A DNA stretch of 64,000 nt from Magicicada septendecula (Eukaryota; Arthropoda; Insecta; Hemiptera; Cicadidae), in contig CM068367.1 of NCBI GenBank assembly GCA_034769895.1, forward strand, positions 1,315,983,046 to 1,316,047,045, given 5' to 3'. Below, in pieces: positions 22,521 to 34,202 of the stretch; the first letter of the stretch is position 1; each line of letters begins with the position of its first letter. Both the position numbers and the translations under genes were made by a program. Under the pieces are notes generated by a model, which saw only the letters and a program-made list of their open reading frames with translations, was not told where the DNA came from and did no database searches.

Positions 22521-24639
22521 GTTTACACATCGAGAGAAAAGTAGTTCTTTCTGATTATTATTATTTTACCTTTAATTAGCTACTATTAATTATACTACAG
22601 CTTCTTTATGTTCGTCTGTATTTTATTTGTGATTATCACGTGTTTTAGAGATAATTACAATGATTATTTTAATTAGCGTAACAACTGGATAATTTGCGTG
22701 TCAGTACTAGTTTTTCACATGTTTGTACCGGTTATTTGCTACAAAGGGGAGGGTGGATTATTTTATCATGGGTTATTTTAAACAAAAAACATTTTTTGTT
22801 TTGTGCTATTTAAAATTTGTTTTAAATCGTCACAGTAATACATAAACTTAATATTTTTCAATTTGTACAATAGTTTTATAAGTAAAATAACATATTTATC
22901 TTATAAATTATATTAATCAATATAAATGTCTCATGAATTGAATCCCATCTTCTGACAAATTTTGTTTAAAAACTGATGACACAAGGGCACAAAACACATT
23001 CCCAATTTAAAATTTTTGGGTAGTTTTTATACCTAACAAACAAACAAAAGCAATGAAAAATTACAAGTAAAGTTTGCTTCACAAAAATTTGCACACAGAG
23101 AAGTTCATTCACTGTAGAAAACAAATGATAAATATACATATACTATTTAATTATACTGTAATATATATACTGTATAATTACAGTATTTATATTTAATACT
23201 GTAATGTTTTATGATACTAATTTTGTTTAAAACATAGTTCTTCCTGAAAATTATATAATGAATATACCCTCCTTACAGTCAACTTAATACTGGTTTTAAT
23301 TGAAAGTGAGTTTTATATTAATAGTAATTTTAAAAATTGCCAGAAATATATTCAACTGTTGTTCAATATAGTGAGAACTTGGGTTTAATGTGTTTTTAAC
23401 ATGTCTGTAACACTTTTAAATTCAATATGACAGGGAAACTAGTATCCCTAAAAAAAAACCTTCCAATTAGTCTACTCACTACTTGAGCCTAACTAAATTT
23501 TAGTCTTTTTTTCATACATTTGTCAACAGGATTTTCCTATTGGTTAAAATAGCTTATAAGCTATTTTATTTAGCAAAGATATGATTAATATCATTCTTTA
23601 TCATCAAACATTTCATATATCAATTTTTCTAATAACAAAATTGACTGATTTTGTCTGTGGTAATTTATAAAAAAAAAAATCTTAATGACTGAAATAGGTA
23701 ATGAGCAGTCAGTCACATGGCAATTTAGATTAAAGCAGTGTAATTGGCACAACAAAGAATATAAGTTTACATTATCGTCACACAGTATACTGCCATGACA
23801 CTACCGCCATCTCCATTTCACGCATAAACCTTCACTTCTTCATATTACACTCCACACTGTATAAGGCAAGAGTGCCTCCCTATCTTCTTCACTCTTTCTG
23901 TTGCTCCCTCAAAAATGAATGTTAAAGAGTCCATTCACCCTCAGGATATGTCAAAGTTACCCTTTCTCCTCTTTGTAACCCATATATGTATTCTGCTCTA
24001 TTTGTTTCTTTTGGCCATCTCTTCATTGTTTATTTTTTCACCCATCTTTTTCTTGCATCTGTTACAAAATCTACATTTCCAGTACCTTCATTCTATCTCT
24101 ACCTCTTTTCTTCACTATCTATGCTTCTGACACATGCAGTAAAATGTCCATATAAAGCACTGCACCGCTCTTCTCTCAGGCCTAAGCTTATTCTGATACA
24201 CAAATACTTTTTTCCTACTCACTGCTTCTTCTGGAATGTTTATGTTACTCCTGATTGAATAAGAATTCTATACCATAGGTTTTGTTGATATAAGTTACAA
24301 GAATTTTGAAATATTGGTTATATAAAACAAGTCTGAACATAACAATCATGGATTTTAAAATACAGACCTGGCCTCAACATACTGTGTGTTTATTGGTAAA
24401 ACTACCCAAGTCCATTAATGTGAACTTATGGAAAACTTAAGTTAAAGGTTTACAAGTGCAATGATAAATCATAAATCTGATTTTTATTATTAATATAGTT
24501 TTTTATTACATAGCTGTTAAAAAATAAAAAAAGAAATGAATTAAAAATGTCCTTTTTGAAACATCTTGAAGCTTCATTAAAACTGTGACTAGGGTTGTTT
24601 TACCACTAACCCCTCGATACACTTAACGGCTACATTCAC
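22521..24639. other. No gene recognised
   Basis: AT-rich. At 23900-24250 there is a pyrimidine-rich, serine/leucine/phenylalanine-rich open frame on the plus strand. It looks like low-complexity sequence and I cannot assign it to any family. Confidence 0.4.
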
Positions 24640-25700
24640 ATCACTTTACAGAATGTCTCAAAAGCCATCATACATAGGAAAAAAAGTTTCTTTGTTTTCA
24701 AGTGATATCCTACATTACCCTTCAACCATGATGACCACATCTCTTGGCTGCATCAGCGAGCACCAGGTATATTGTGAAGGTGTTCAACGAGAAGCGTGGG
24801 CCAGAAATGACTATCATCTATGACACTGTAGTGAAACTCACAGCAATATTTCTGAAGGCAAGAAGGGTGAAGACCAACCCCATTTTGGGAAACTCAATAT
24901 CTGTGCTTGCAGCACTGTAGAAAAATTCCCCCAAAAACCTGAAGTGTCAAATCCAACATCAGCAAAAACAGCATTCAGCAGATCATGCAATTCAACAAAT
25001 GCCATCTCTACAAAATCAATTGATGGGAAACTGAGTGACAATGAGTATGAAGGACGTGTTGAATTCTATGAACAACTACAGGGTCACTTTGACCTGGTAG
25101 ACTTTGGTGTTGGCGTTGATATCCTCTTCTCTCACGTCAACCAACTATATATCAACAGAGAAGTTAACCACCAGAACATGTGTTACTGCCACAACATAAA
25201 TCCCCACTGCACATAGGATTCTGAAATGCAAGATGCCAGTAAGTTGATGGTTTGGGTAGGGACCTATACGGACTCTATAAGGAGGTTAGGTGATGGGCCA
25301 ATTTGCATTGTCATAATCTTGAATGGGGAACAACGATATCTTGAGATGTTGACGGAGATAGTGACATTGTTGGTTAAACACAGGTAGAAATTTCCTTGCG
25401 CACACATTCAGCAGAACAGGCTCCACCTCATTATAGATGTTCTGTGCGTCAATGGCTGAATGAACACTTTCCCAACCTATTCACTGCATGCCAGTGATCT
25501 GTTGAATGGCTGTCCTGCTCCCCGGTCCTTATATCACTTTTTAAGTTTTATTTCCAGGATAACCTTAAGTTGTTGGTCTGTCGTAAGAAAATTCAGGACC
25601 CACAGCATTTTCAGGCTCGCATCATTAACACGTACTGTTATGTGATGCTAGACATGGTAAAGCATGTTCATCAGGACTGGCAGGAACGTATTGTAACTTT
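24640..25700 (+). pseudogene. DDE_3/DUF4817-type transposase, heavily degraded
   Basis: Fragments in three frames follow the order of this insect transposase group. FDLVD...ILFSHVNQLYINREVNHQN near 25090-25180 corresponds to the first-Asp region (normally ILFSDEA.F...VNRQN.RYW). A LMVWVGT stretch near 25240 corresponds to the VTVWCG block. Sequence at 25400-25480 reads with small shifts as the second-Asp region ending in RQWLNEHFPN. The tail QDPQHFQARI...VMLDMVKHVHQDWQERI lies at 25590-25700. It is very old: both catalytic segments are damaged. The element at 26779-27372 belongs to the same group. Confidence 0.6.
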
Positions 25701-25704
25701 ATAA

Positions 25705-25945
25705 ATAAGTCCAACATTATCCTGAATAATATAAAACAATTGTTGACTCAAAGGTTTAGTTAACTTTTAATGCTTTATACTTTGCTGGATCATTTTATAG
25801 AAAGTATACTAAATTGCAGTATTATCCTTAATTTTGTTATAAACACAATGATACACTATGTAAATGTTTTCTCCACATTTCTTTTGTCAGTCTTCACGTT
25901 TCTAGTCTGTTGCAGTGATAAAATTATATTATTCAAAATTAAATG
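25705..25945. repeat. Direct repeat A, left copy
   Basis: Matches 26410-26640 at intervals along about 230 bp: CAACATTATCCTGAAT, AAAGGTTTAGTTAAC, ACAAACACAATGATACA-like and AGTCTGTTGCA, all in the same order with a spacing of about 700 bp. There are mismatches and small indels, so the duplication is old. Confidence 0.8.
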
Positions 25946-26409
25946 GGAATACACAGTGTGGCATTTTATAATTTTCTTTGAACTGAAATTCCCTATATAT
26001 GGTGACTCTAGGGATACTGCACATGTTCTATATTTACATTATTCAAACTGTTACCAATCGATATTACATACTAATACGTAAGAAGGTGACTTAATGTAAT
26101 ACTGTAGAGATACTAAAATACAGATATATGGTTTGGATCTGAGAGTTTCATTTGATAAAATAGCTGAGTCAATTATCCAGTGATTCAATCAAAAGACATT
26201 TACTGTATTTATAATATCGTATTCTCTTGTTCTCAATATTACTCCTTCATAGAGCTACTTTGTCAGACACAACTGTTACCAATTACTCAAATCATATTCT
26301 TATATGTTATTCTTTATGTATCGAGTCCTATACAGTTTAATTAATCTTGAATTCAAGAATCTACCCGCTAATTGTAACAAATACCAGTTAGTACTTAATA
26401 AATTTTACA

Positions 26410-26640
26410 AATAACTGCAACATTATCCTGAATTATATTAAACAGCTATTGACTTAAAGGTTTAGTTAACACATCTTCCATTGAATCATTTGACAGCAAG
26501 TATTCTACATTGCAATGTTATCCTAAATGTTGTTACAAACACAATGATACAATATATAAATGTTTTACCCATGTTCCTTTATGGAAGTAACTCTCCAAGT
26601 ATTAGTCTGTTGCATTTATAACATATTAATCAAAATTATG
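26410..26640. repeat. Direct repeat A, right copy
   Basis: Second copy of the repeat at 25705-25945. The intervening 465 bp is not repeated. Confidence 0.8.
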
Positions 26641-26778
26641 CACAAAATATTTTGTGCAAGTAGTCTGCTTTACATATAATTTCATAGACAAAAGCTGCAT
26701 TATCAGAAGCTTAGAAATATATCATAGCTTCTGATGATGCAGTTTTTATCTCCAAAATGTATTTTAAGCAAACTCATG

Positions 26779-27372
26779 ATACAGAGTGTAGCAGAAAGAA
26801 CTCCACGATTTGGTAAGCTAGTGAAAACTCCACTCACTGTCTACGATTTCAAAATCCCTTTCACTCAGTTCTTGCGCAATCACAATATTGTAGGGATGCA
26901 TTTACAGATCTCAGTGCAGAATTCTCAGAACGCTTTGGTCAGATTACTGTAGGGCAGCCGCGTGTTGTCATGCAGAATGCCATGGGGATTGCTCAATCAA
27001 AGCTCTCACGGCGGCGACATTTTCCAGCCCTGTTGCGGTCCGAGATCAGCCAGGAGATACCCGTTTCAATGCAGAACTTGTCTGTCTGAAGTATGACACC
27101 CAAGTGTAAATTTTTTTTTTAATTGGTAAAGGGATCCCGTCGACCGAGCGCGAAGCAGATGCAAAAGGCACACTGCGTTGCTATTGGCGTCTCGCCATTT
27201 TCAATAAACTCCTCAACAACATAAGCGCGATGCTCTCCTGACCAAGGCATAGTGTATACTGAACACGGCACATACGCAGCTGTTCAAAGAAACGCTCCCC
27301 ACCACTGTACCACCTACCCACCCGTAGCTAAACCCCTTCCAAATCGGGGAGTTCTTTCTGCCGCATCTGTAT
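26779..27372 (-). mobile_element. Internally deleted DUF4817-type transposon with TIRs
   Basis: Left end ATACAGAGTGTAGCAGAAAG and right end (complement) ATACAGATGCGGCAGAAAG are inverted repeats that run on through AACTCC-CGATTTGG. On the minus strand from about 27255 the N-terminus of a transposase is readable: MPWSGEHRAYVVEEFIENGE and then ATQCAF, the helix-turn-helix start that Pfam calls DUF4817. After a small gap, pieces corresponding to ENVAAVRALIEQSP and RILH.DL.MHPYNIVIAQEL follow, with stops. The catalytic half is deleted. Confidence 0.75.
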
Positions 27373-27589
27373 AACCTACTTGGACAAAAAATTGTATGTT
27401 AGAGAAAAATATTTTAAAAACTGAATTTTAATATTCATGGAAATATATAATACTGTCTTTATAAACAGAGTGTAAGACAATGGTAACTAAATTATAATAG
27501 ATTGGCAGTTTATGGCTTTTCACAAGAAATCAAAATAAGTGAATTCTACTTGCCTACTGTTATTTGCACATGATCTGATTGCACCAACT

Positions 27590-28280
27590 GAAACAGATAT
27601 CCTGTTTAGATGAAATAGTAACATTGCATGGCGCAAGGATAACAGCAGAGAAGAGAAAGACAATAGTAGTGAAAATAGGCATCCAAATAAAAAAAGCTGT
27701 AAGAGATAAATTCCTGTAGCAAGGTAGCAAGTTTCTCACTTTCAGTATCTTATAGCTATGATGTCACATATGAATATCATACAGATCTTAATAAAATTGA
27801 TAAGTATCAAGCCATACATGGAATAATAGTAAAGACAACAGTACAGTAAAGAAATTTGGAAAGAACACTAGACTGAAAAGCAGGACTGTTTATTGTTTAT
27901 ACAATACTCTGATTCTCCCTGATACAGAAGTGACACATGAACATTAATAAAGACAAAGGAACAGAGACATTCAACATTGGAGATGAAATTACTCAGAAAT
28001 TAAGTGCCGTATATACTAAAGCAGACAGGATAATAAATGCAACCATATGAAATTAGTTGAACTGCAGCTACTAGAAGAGAAAGTGCAGAGATATAAGATG
28101 AACTGGGAAACACATCCAACTAGAATGGATGTAAACTGCATACCAAGAGTGCTGTGTCATCATATAAACCTGAGGGCTCCATATTGGTGTATTAATGAAT
28201 CAAATGCTCAATGAAATGTTGATGAAGCAGAATAGCTCGTTACCTACGTCAGAAAAGGACAATATAATGACAATCATCAT
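27590..28280 (+). pseudogene. Non-LTR retrotransposon (LINE) ORF2 3' end, degraded
   Basis: Broken frames give the expected order after the reverse-transcriptase core: GKNTRLKSRTVYCLYNTLIL near 27855, a KEQRHSTLEMK-like block near 27960, then EEKVQRYKMNWETH followed by TRMDVNCIPRV near 28075-28150, and a YKPEGS...LNEMLMKQN tail near 28165-28240. These match the segment between YGSE.W and the C-terminal RM...RIP motif found in many insect LINEs. No poly(A) tail or target duplication was located. Confidence 0.65.
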
Positions 28281-28289
28281 ACATAAGTG

Positions 28290-31200
28290 GCTGGTCAACT
28301 TCATATAAGAGAGTACGTTTTAAACCAACAAACTTCAGTAACTACATCATTTAATGCAATATATTACAATATCTCTGTGAATAAGAAGCCAACTGATTCC
28401 TGGATGGCCACTGTGTTCAAATATTTCCAGTTTTCAAAACATAACCATTTACTGACTTACAGTCCTCAAAATTACTGCCTCAGCATAGACCTGAAATATG
28501 GGATAATTGCTACGAATTTTTACTCATTTTGTTCATTTTTGCTACTAACATGACTTGTTATCTTATTCCAAAATTAACTGTCTGCCACCAGCTGTAAGAT
28601 GTGTGGTGATATTAGGTGAAACAGTGGTATTAGACTTACTGTCTACTGAGTAGGTTTATGAATGTGTCCTGAATTGCTGGACAGTGTTGAACATTGAGGC
28701 TATTGGTTGATGAAAAAGCAAGAGTGAAACTAATCAGCCTCTGCTAGGAACCATGTGCAACCCAGTGTACACAGTCGTATCCCAACCAATTACCGTTTTG
28801 TACCAATTACCATTCAAAAGGTAGTATGAGGCTCTAGGTCTTTGATGTGACTTTATTAGGCAGTTGACCCCTTTGCTGGGGACTGCCTTCATGGGCTTTA
28901 GTACTGTACAAGGCAGACTCCACATGTTCAAAAGGCTTGCTTCCAAAAGTTTCCATAATGAAACTCATAGTGCACAATCGTATTCAATCACCAGTCAATT
29001 CAATATATTCAGTCAGCAGCTGATTTCAGATTGTTAATCCAATGAACCGAGTCTGAACAAGGCTGCTACTGTGTTACAAGATGAAAGTCTAGCTGGCTAT
29101 CCAGTGCTTTGGATCCAATGAGGATCACATAATGGAATCAATTCTTGCCTTAGTACCTTAGTGGCAGCATTTTTGAATAAGGACTAAAAATCTGGTGCAA
29201 CTATCTAACAAACACCTATTTGTGGGTGGCGATTGTATAGAAGAATAATATAAATAACATGTAACTTTTGAATATAATAACAGTTCTATTTTTTTTTCTT
29301 TACCATGTAATTGGTGATTAATTTTCCCTTGTAACAATGCACACTACTTTTATGTAACCCACAGCTAACCACTACCACAAATTTAAAACAAACAAAGAAT
29401 GTTAGTAGGCTATATTACTATGATATGCACTGTGACCTACCACTTTACACACACACACACACACACATGCGCGCACACACTTTATACGACACACAGTTTG
29501 TCTGTTTTACAGTAGCATTCACAGTAGGCCTAGAACTATACACTGATAATAATTAAAAATTACCTTATTAAACGTCTTGCGACTTCTCCTTATTTTGTCC
29601 TGACGCGTTTCAAAACCTAAGGTTTCATCCTTGGAGGATAATCTCTCTTTCGTCGTCAAACGTTAAAAATTAATGACACAATAACACACATACATATAAT
29701 TTACACTACAAACTTAGTGTAATATAAGTTATACATTGAGACTAAAATCAAGCATGGCCAGTCAGAAACCACCTCTATACCGTATGGTTGCATAGCATAA
29801 TGAAGTTTTAATCAAAGAACACCTGAAATATCTAGTTTAAACAAACACCTTACTGTGATGCAGGAAGACAATTCTGTCTGTTATTCACAATACGCAAGCA
29901 AACCAGACATATTTTAATTTTTCATTCAAATTGAAGGTTTGAATGAAGTGGCTTATTGATTTTAAAATGGGAAAAATGGAAAGAAACAAGATCATCTGAA
30001 GTGAAATTACATTACATTAGATGGAAATAGCCTATATAAATTAACAATACTAGGAGCAATACAAATACGACTGGAATAAATACAAAGTATTCAAAATATC
30101 ATGTTCTCATTTTATCATTCAGATCGATGCATTTTAATAAGTGCTTGAATAAGATTTCAAGGAGCAGATGTAGTGTAAAAATGGTAACTCTACTTAAGAA
30201 GATATAAAACCTGACAATTCAATAAGAGAATAAGTCTGCTGGGCAGTGTGAACAAGGTTTACTGCAGAATAATTCATAACACATTATAAAACATAACAGA
30301 AAGAAAAATAGCTTTTACGAAAGGTTGTCATCAATAGATGTTTTTGAAAAATAGAATTTACAATAGAAAAGAGAACTGAGAAACATCAGTGGGTTTAACT
30401 TAGTACATACCACACCGTATCTTTCAATACACTTTTGGCCACACTTTTAAATAATTTGGTAATGAGAAATTAAGGCATAATAGTGTGGGGGACGGATATA
30501 TTCATTAGAAACACCGTTTGCCTGTTATCCAGTATACACAAACATTCAACTGATGTTCAACACTTTACTTTTTTCATTTTTTTTAATTACTTTTTAAAAT
30601 ATGTGAGAATAATATACAGATGCTACTAGCGACGAAACACGGTATGTTAGTATACGTCCAAGCTTTCTTCTGAGAAAATATCTCATAAAAATTAATTACA
30701 ATAACATGAGTAAATTTTCGAATCCTAAGACTTTTTTATTTGGATGATTGAATATAGTGGTAACTAGTCCCCTTCCCTTTTACACAAAATCGATTTTACG
30801 TTTGTGAAATTTGTATATACAAACTAATCAACATCCACTACTCATACTTTCTCACCTTTATACTTCATATGAAAACACGTTAAAGTAAATGAATCGATCG
30901 TTCTATATCATTTTTAAAAAAAACCTAGTTTTTACTTACTTTTATTTCTAATTTGTGTATACGACACGATCCATGACACACTAATAAAAGTAAAATATAT
31001 ACACATATTAAATGCACTCTTTTCTCCATTTTTGAGAAAACTAAATAGAATACAAACCACTAAACACAAAACATCTGTGACATTTCTTCGTTCTGCCAAC
31101 ATACACATTATTTAAATCCAGTGAATAAAAATCCCTTATTTGATTTGAAAATGTGTTCGTGTATCCTAGACTGTCTGTAAACAACAATATAGTTTTAAAA

Positions 31201-31304
31201 TACATTAAACTTATTTAAAACTGCTGAAATAATGTTTTTAAGAAATTGTAGAATGGTGTAATCATTATAATAATAACATGTTTTGGGATACCTATAATAA
31301 ACAA
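28290..31304. other. No gene recognised
   Basis: AT-rich, with a CA/CG dinucleotide tract at 29446-29480 and, at 29580-29660, a short GACGCGTTTCAAAACC...TTTCGTCGTCAAACG palindromic motif of the type seen at the tips of foldback elements. Any first exon of the minus-strand GPR107-like gene could be here, but I could not identify it. Confidence 0.4.
29446..29480. repeat. (CA)n with CG interruption
   Basis: Dinucleotide CA run with an internal TGCGCG. Confidence 0.85.
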
Positions 31305-31775
31305 TCTATATATATATAAAGCGAAATACTACTGACTTATTCATACACTCACTCATCACGAAATCTCCATAACTATAAAGCCTACAAACTTAAAATTCGG
31401 CATGTATCTTCCTCTTGACTTCTAGGTACCGGTACTCGCTAAGAAGAAAGGGTTTTGAAAACTTTAAAAACCCTAACCGCGACACCGATAATGCAGCTTT
31501 TTTTTCAACTGTACGCTTCCTGGAAGTCTAATGTTTATTTTTTTACATTGTTTTAGCTTTTGGGGAGTCGCTAAACAGTATTTTTTTTTCATCTAACCTA
31601 TAACCACGAGGATCATCTTGAAACCTGTTTCAAGCTTGATCATATTTAAATTAAATAGTTTCTCTTAATTTCAGAATACCGGTATCTAAGCTTCACAAAT
31701 AACCTACTTCTTTTTTCTGATTTCATATTCCGTTTTTTTTATAATCACCATAGCGAAGCACGGATATCCAGCTAG
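31305..31775. mobile_element. Helitron-like non-autonomous element
   Basis: Begins TCTATATATATATAAAG directly after A and ends ...GGATATCCAGCTAG directly before T. This is the TC...CTAG arrangement inserted between A and T that is typical of Helitrons. The terminal region GCGAAGCACGG before the CTAG is the kind of sequence found near Helitron 3' ends, but I could not confirm a clean hairpin. No coding capacity. It lies 231 bp upstream of the UCHL5 start codon. Confidence 0.6.
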
Positions 31776-32006
31776 TCATCATATATTACAGCAGAATGGA
31801 AAATTTTACAGACACTTTCAATCAATCTCTCTTTCTCTATCATTTACTATGTATCCGTCTATCTATCTACATATATGTCTATCTATTGGTCTATCTTTAT
31901 AAATATATGAAGATAGACGTGCGTTAATTTGCAAATATATGTTACAATCTTTTTTTTTAGTGGACCTTTGTATACGTTGGGAATTTTTTATTTAAATTTA
32001 CGAAAG
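31776..32006 (+). promoter_or_regulatory. UCHL5 5' flank and 5' UTR
   Basis: Between the Helitron-like element and the ATG. It contains an imperfect TATC tetranucleotide run (about 31855-31895), a TATAAATATATG stretch near 31898 that could serve as a TATA-like element, and no intervening gene. The transcription start is not determinable by eye. Confidence 0.35.
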
Positions 32007-32082
32007 ATGGCGGATAATGCTGGAAATTGGTGTTTAATTGAGAGTGATCCTGGAATATTTACAGAACTAATCAAAGAATTTG
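32007..32082 (+). CDS. UCHL5: UCHL5 (UCH37) exon 1
   Basis: The ATG at 32007 begins MADNAGNWCLIESDPGIFTE, which aligns without gaps to the N-terminus of UCHL5/UCH37, the UCH-family cysteine deubiquitinase of the 19S proteasome (bound through Rpn13/ADRM1) and of INO80. The context AAAGATGG has a purine at -3 and G at +4. The exon ends in phase 1 at a GTAAGA donor. NAG-x-WCLIESDPG-x-FTELI is nearly invariant in the family. Reading on past the donor gives an unrelated peptide and a stop, so the longer ORF (31929-32159) is not the real product. Confidence 0.97.
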
Positions 32083-32537
32083 GTAAGAATATCATTATTA
32101 AATTTGTAAGTGTAAGTATTGTTAAATATGCTTATGTTATTTACATCGTTAGAAAGTAGATAATTCAGTGCGCCGGGCAAGAGTAATCTGTAACTAACCT
32201 ATAAGACCGGGAAGTATGTGTTTATAGAGAAATAGTAATAATTAAAAATGTTGTGGTACAATAAAAAACAAAATCTAGAAGACAAGATAATGAGTTTAAA
32301 ATATCTTCCAACGTGAAATGTTTCAAACAATGGCAGTAAACATTTTGTACACATCGTGTACATACAATGACTATGCTTAATGAAAATGTGAGTAAAAACG
32401 GAACGGCGCAATGAAAACTTAGTTTCAAGAATAAAGTCATTAATCACATGAAACAGGCGAACTACAGCTTAAATTTTTTATGTTCGAATATTGTAACTGA
32501 CAAAATATATTTTAATAAAATATGTTAGAATTTAAAC

Positions 32538-33170
32538 AAAGGGTAATAGTTCTGAGCGACAACTTTGCCTCCGACAGCCACAAAACTTGCAAAAACCGGT
32601 TTTTTGTGTTTATGCGTAAACTATAGGCCAAAAGGTGCGGAACCAAAAATTTCGCACAAAATAAGATAGTTCTTTGATGTAAATAAGGTAAAATTGACGG
32701 TGTTAGGTTAATATGCAAACTAACCTAACTACACTAACCTTTCTTGTTTTTTGTGAAATACACGTAAAAAGAAACCAACTACATGTTTCCCTTTTTTGTG
32801 ACGGAACTCGTTTTTTCAATAATACTTTTTTTTGCAGATCACAGAAAAAGCAACCAAATTGAAGTAAGGCGGGGTGGTCCAAGACCCATCCCTTGCCAGT
32901 TACTATACATGTTTCACTTTCTGTGGCAGAAGTCATTTTCCACTCACTTTTTGTGCATGTCACTGGAAAAGCAACCAACTCGAAACAGCATTGTGTTTCA
33001 ATGTTGTATTTGCTCTAAGTAATTACGCATTTTTTCACAGCTTGCAAATAAATAATGAGAATTTTTTGCTTCCGCACCTAGTATTCGCCTGTAGGTTACG
33101 TAGAAACACAAAATCCCGGTTTTTCAAGTTTTGTGGCTGCCAGAGGCAACGTTGTCACCCGGAACCTTTG
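32538..33170. mobile_element. MITE-like element with ~115-bp TIRs in UCHL5 intron 1
   Basis: The left arm (32538 to about 32655) and right arm (about 33058 to 33170) are imperfect inverted repeats. Shared blocks include GGCAGCCACAAAACTTG/GACAGCCACAAAACTTG and AGGTGCGGAA. Between them is an internal direct duplication of about 80 bp: ACATGTTTC...GAAAAAGCAACCAAATTG near 32782 and ACATGTTTC...GGAAAAGCAACCAACTCG near 32908. Open frames inside it are chance. No transposase, and the superfamily is unknown. Confidence 0.82.
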
Positions 33171-33441
33171 AAGACCAGCGGGTATGGTGCATGGCTACTA
33201 ATCTAGAGTTCCTGGGTACACTGTAAAACGTTTTTCACCTCCCCTGTCCAGGTCAACTCAACCTGTGGAAATTAGCATTTCCAACACAGTATTACTTTCT
33301 TAATTGTCTTTGTTCATAATAGTCACATATCTGCCATCCAGATATGATTATTACAATATTCTGATAATAGAATTATCCAAGCACTGTTAACCAACAAGTA
33401 CAATATTCTTTGAAAACTAACTTCAGATGGTACATGAACAT

Positions 33442-33883
33442 TATCAGAATGCTTAGGTCAGACAATAACCACCGTTGGAATGTATCACCCAACATTTCGA
33501 CCACTAAACAATTGTGGTCATCTTCAGGTGTAAGTTAAACTAGTAGGCTACATTAAATACAAACTTGAGCGTAAACTATGCTTTTGTTTTATAAACTGTC
33601 AAAAAAATTAATAAACCACTACCACCACCTACAAAGTTAAACACAACCATAAAAAAAAACTAGGCTACAAAAAGAACTGCTACTTACCCTCTAAGTCCAC
33701 TGGACAGAATCAAGAAGCACACCACACTGTGTAAACTTGCATCAGTGTACAAACTTGCAAGTTTGTATTTAATGTAGCCTACTAGTTAACTGACACCTGA
33801 AGATGACCAAAGATTGTTCAGTGATCGAAATGTTGTGTGATCAATTCCAGTGATGGTTATTGTTCGACCTAAGCCTTCTGATA
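33442..33883. mobile_element. Foldback element, 125-bp arms, next to UCHL5 exon 2
   Basis: The left arm 33442-33567 and right arm 33759-33883 are reverse complements at roughly 85-90% by eye, from TATCAGAATGCTTAGGTC to GTAGGCTACATTAAATAC. The loop is about 190 bp. The right end is 66 bp upstream of UCHL5 exon 2, so it lies where the branch point and polypyrimidine tract are expected. Confidence 0.85.
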
Positions 33884-33949
33884 AATTTTTTTCTGACTGA
33901 AAATTCCCTGTCACTGAACAGTATTGATCACTTTTCTGTTTGTTTATAG

Positions 33950-34013
33950 GTTGCAAAGGTGTTCAGGTTGAAGAATTGTGGAGTTTAGATGCAGAACAGT
34001 TTGAAAATTTAAA
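33950..34013 (+). CDS. UCHL5: UCHL5 exon 2
   Basis: Acceptor TGTTTATAG and donor GTAAGT. The 64 bp continue from phase 1 and give GCKGVQVEELWSLDAEQF and on to NLK, which matches the UCH37 segment between the N-terminal strand and the PVHGLIFLFKW block. The exon ends in phase 2 within the Lys codon. The following intron is 22.5 kb. Confidence 0.96.
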
Positions 34014-34202
34014 GTAAGTATCAAATACACAAGTCTTTTTTTTTTAAATTACATTATCTTATCTTTAACCTGTGTATTGGTTTAAATTTTTAAGAACATA
34101 GTTAATATTGTACATTTTGCTCAGTACATCATAGTCTGAGAACAATGTGTAACCTAGTTTAGGTGAAATACTAATATTCTTATAAAATATTACAACAGTA
34201 TA

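Noticed and set aside
23915-24258. Two overlapping plus-strand frames rich in Leu, Phe and Ser
   Set aside because: They look like translation of pyrimidine-rich low-complexity DNA; no match to a known family could be argued.
31929-32159. A 76-codon frame starting upstream of UCHL5 exon 1 and reading into intron 1
   Set aside because: Only the part from 32007 to the GTAAGA donor matches UCHL5; both ends are UTR or intron.
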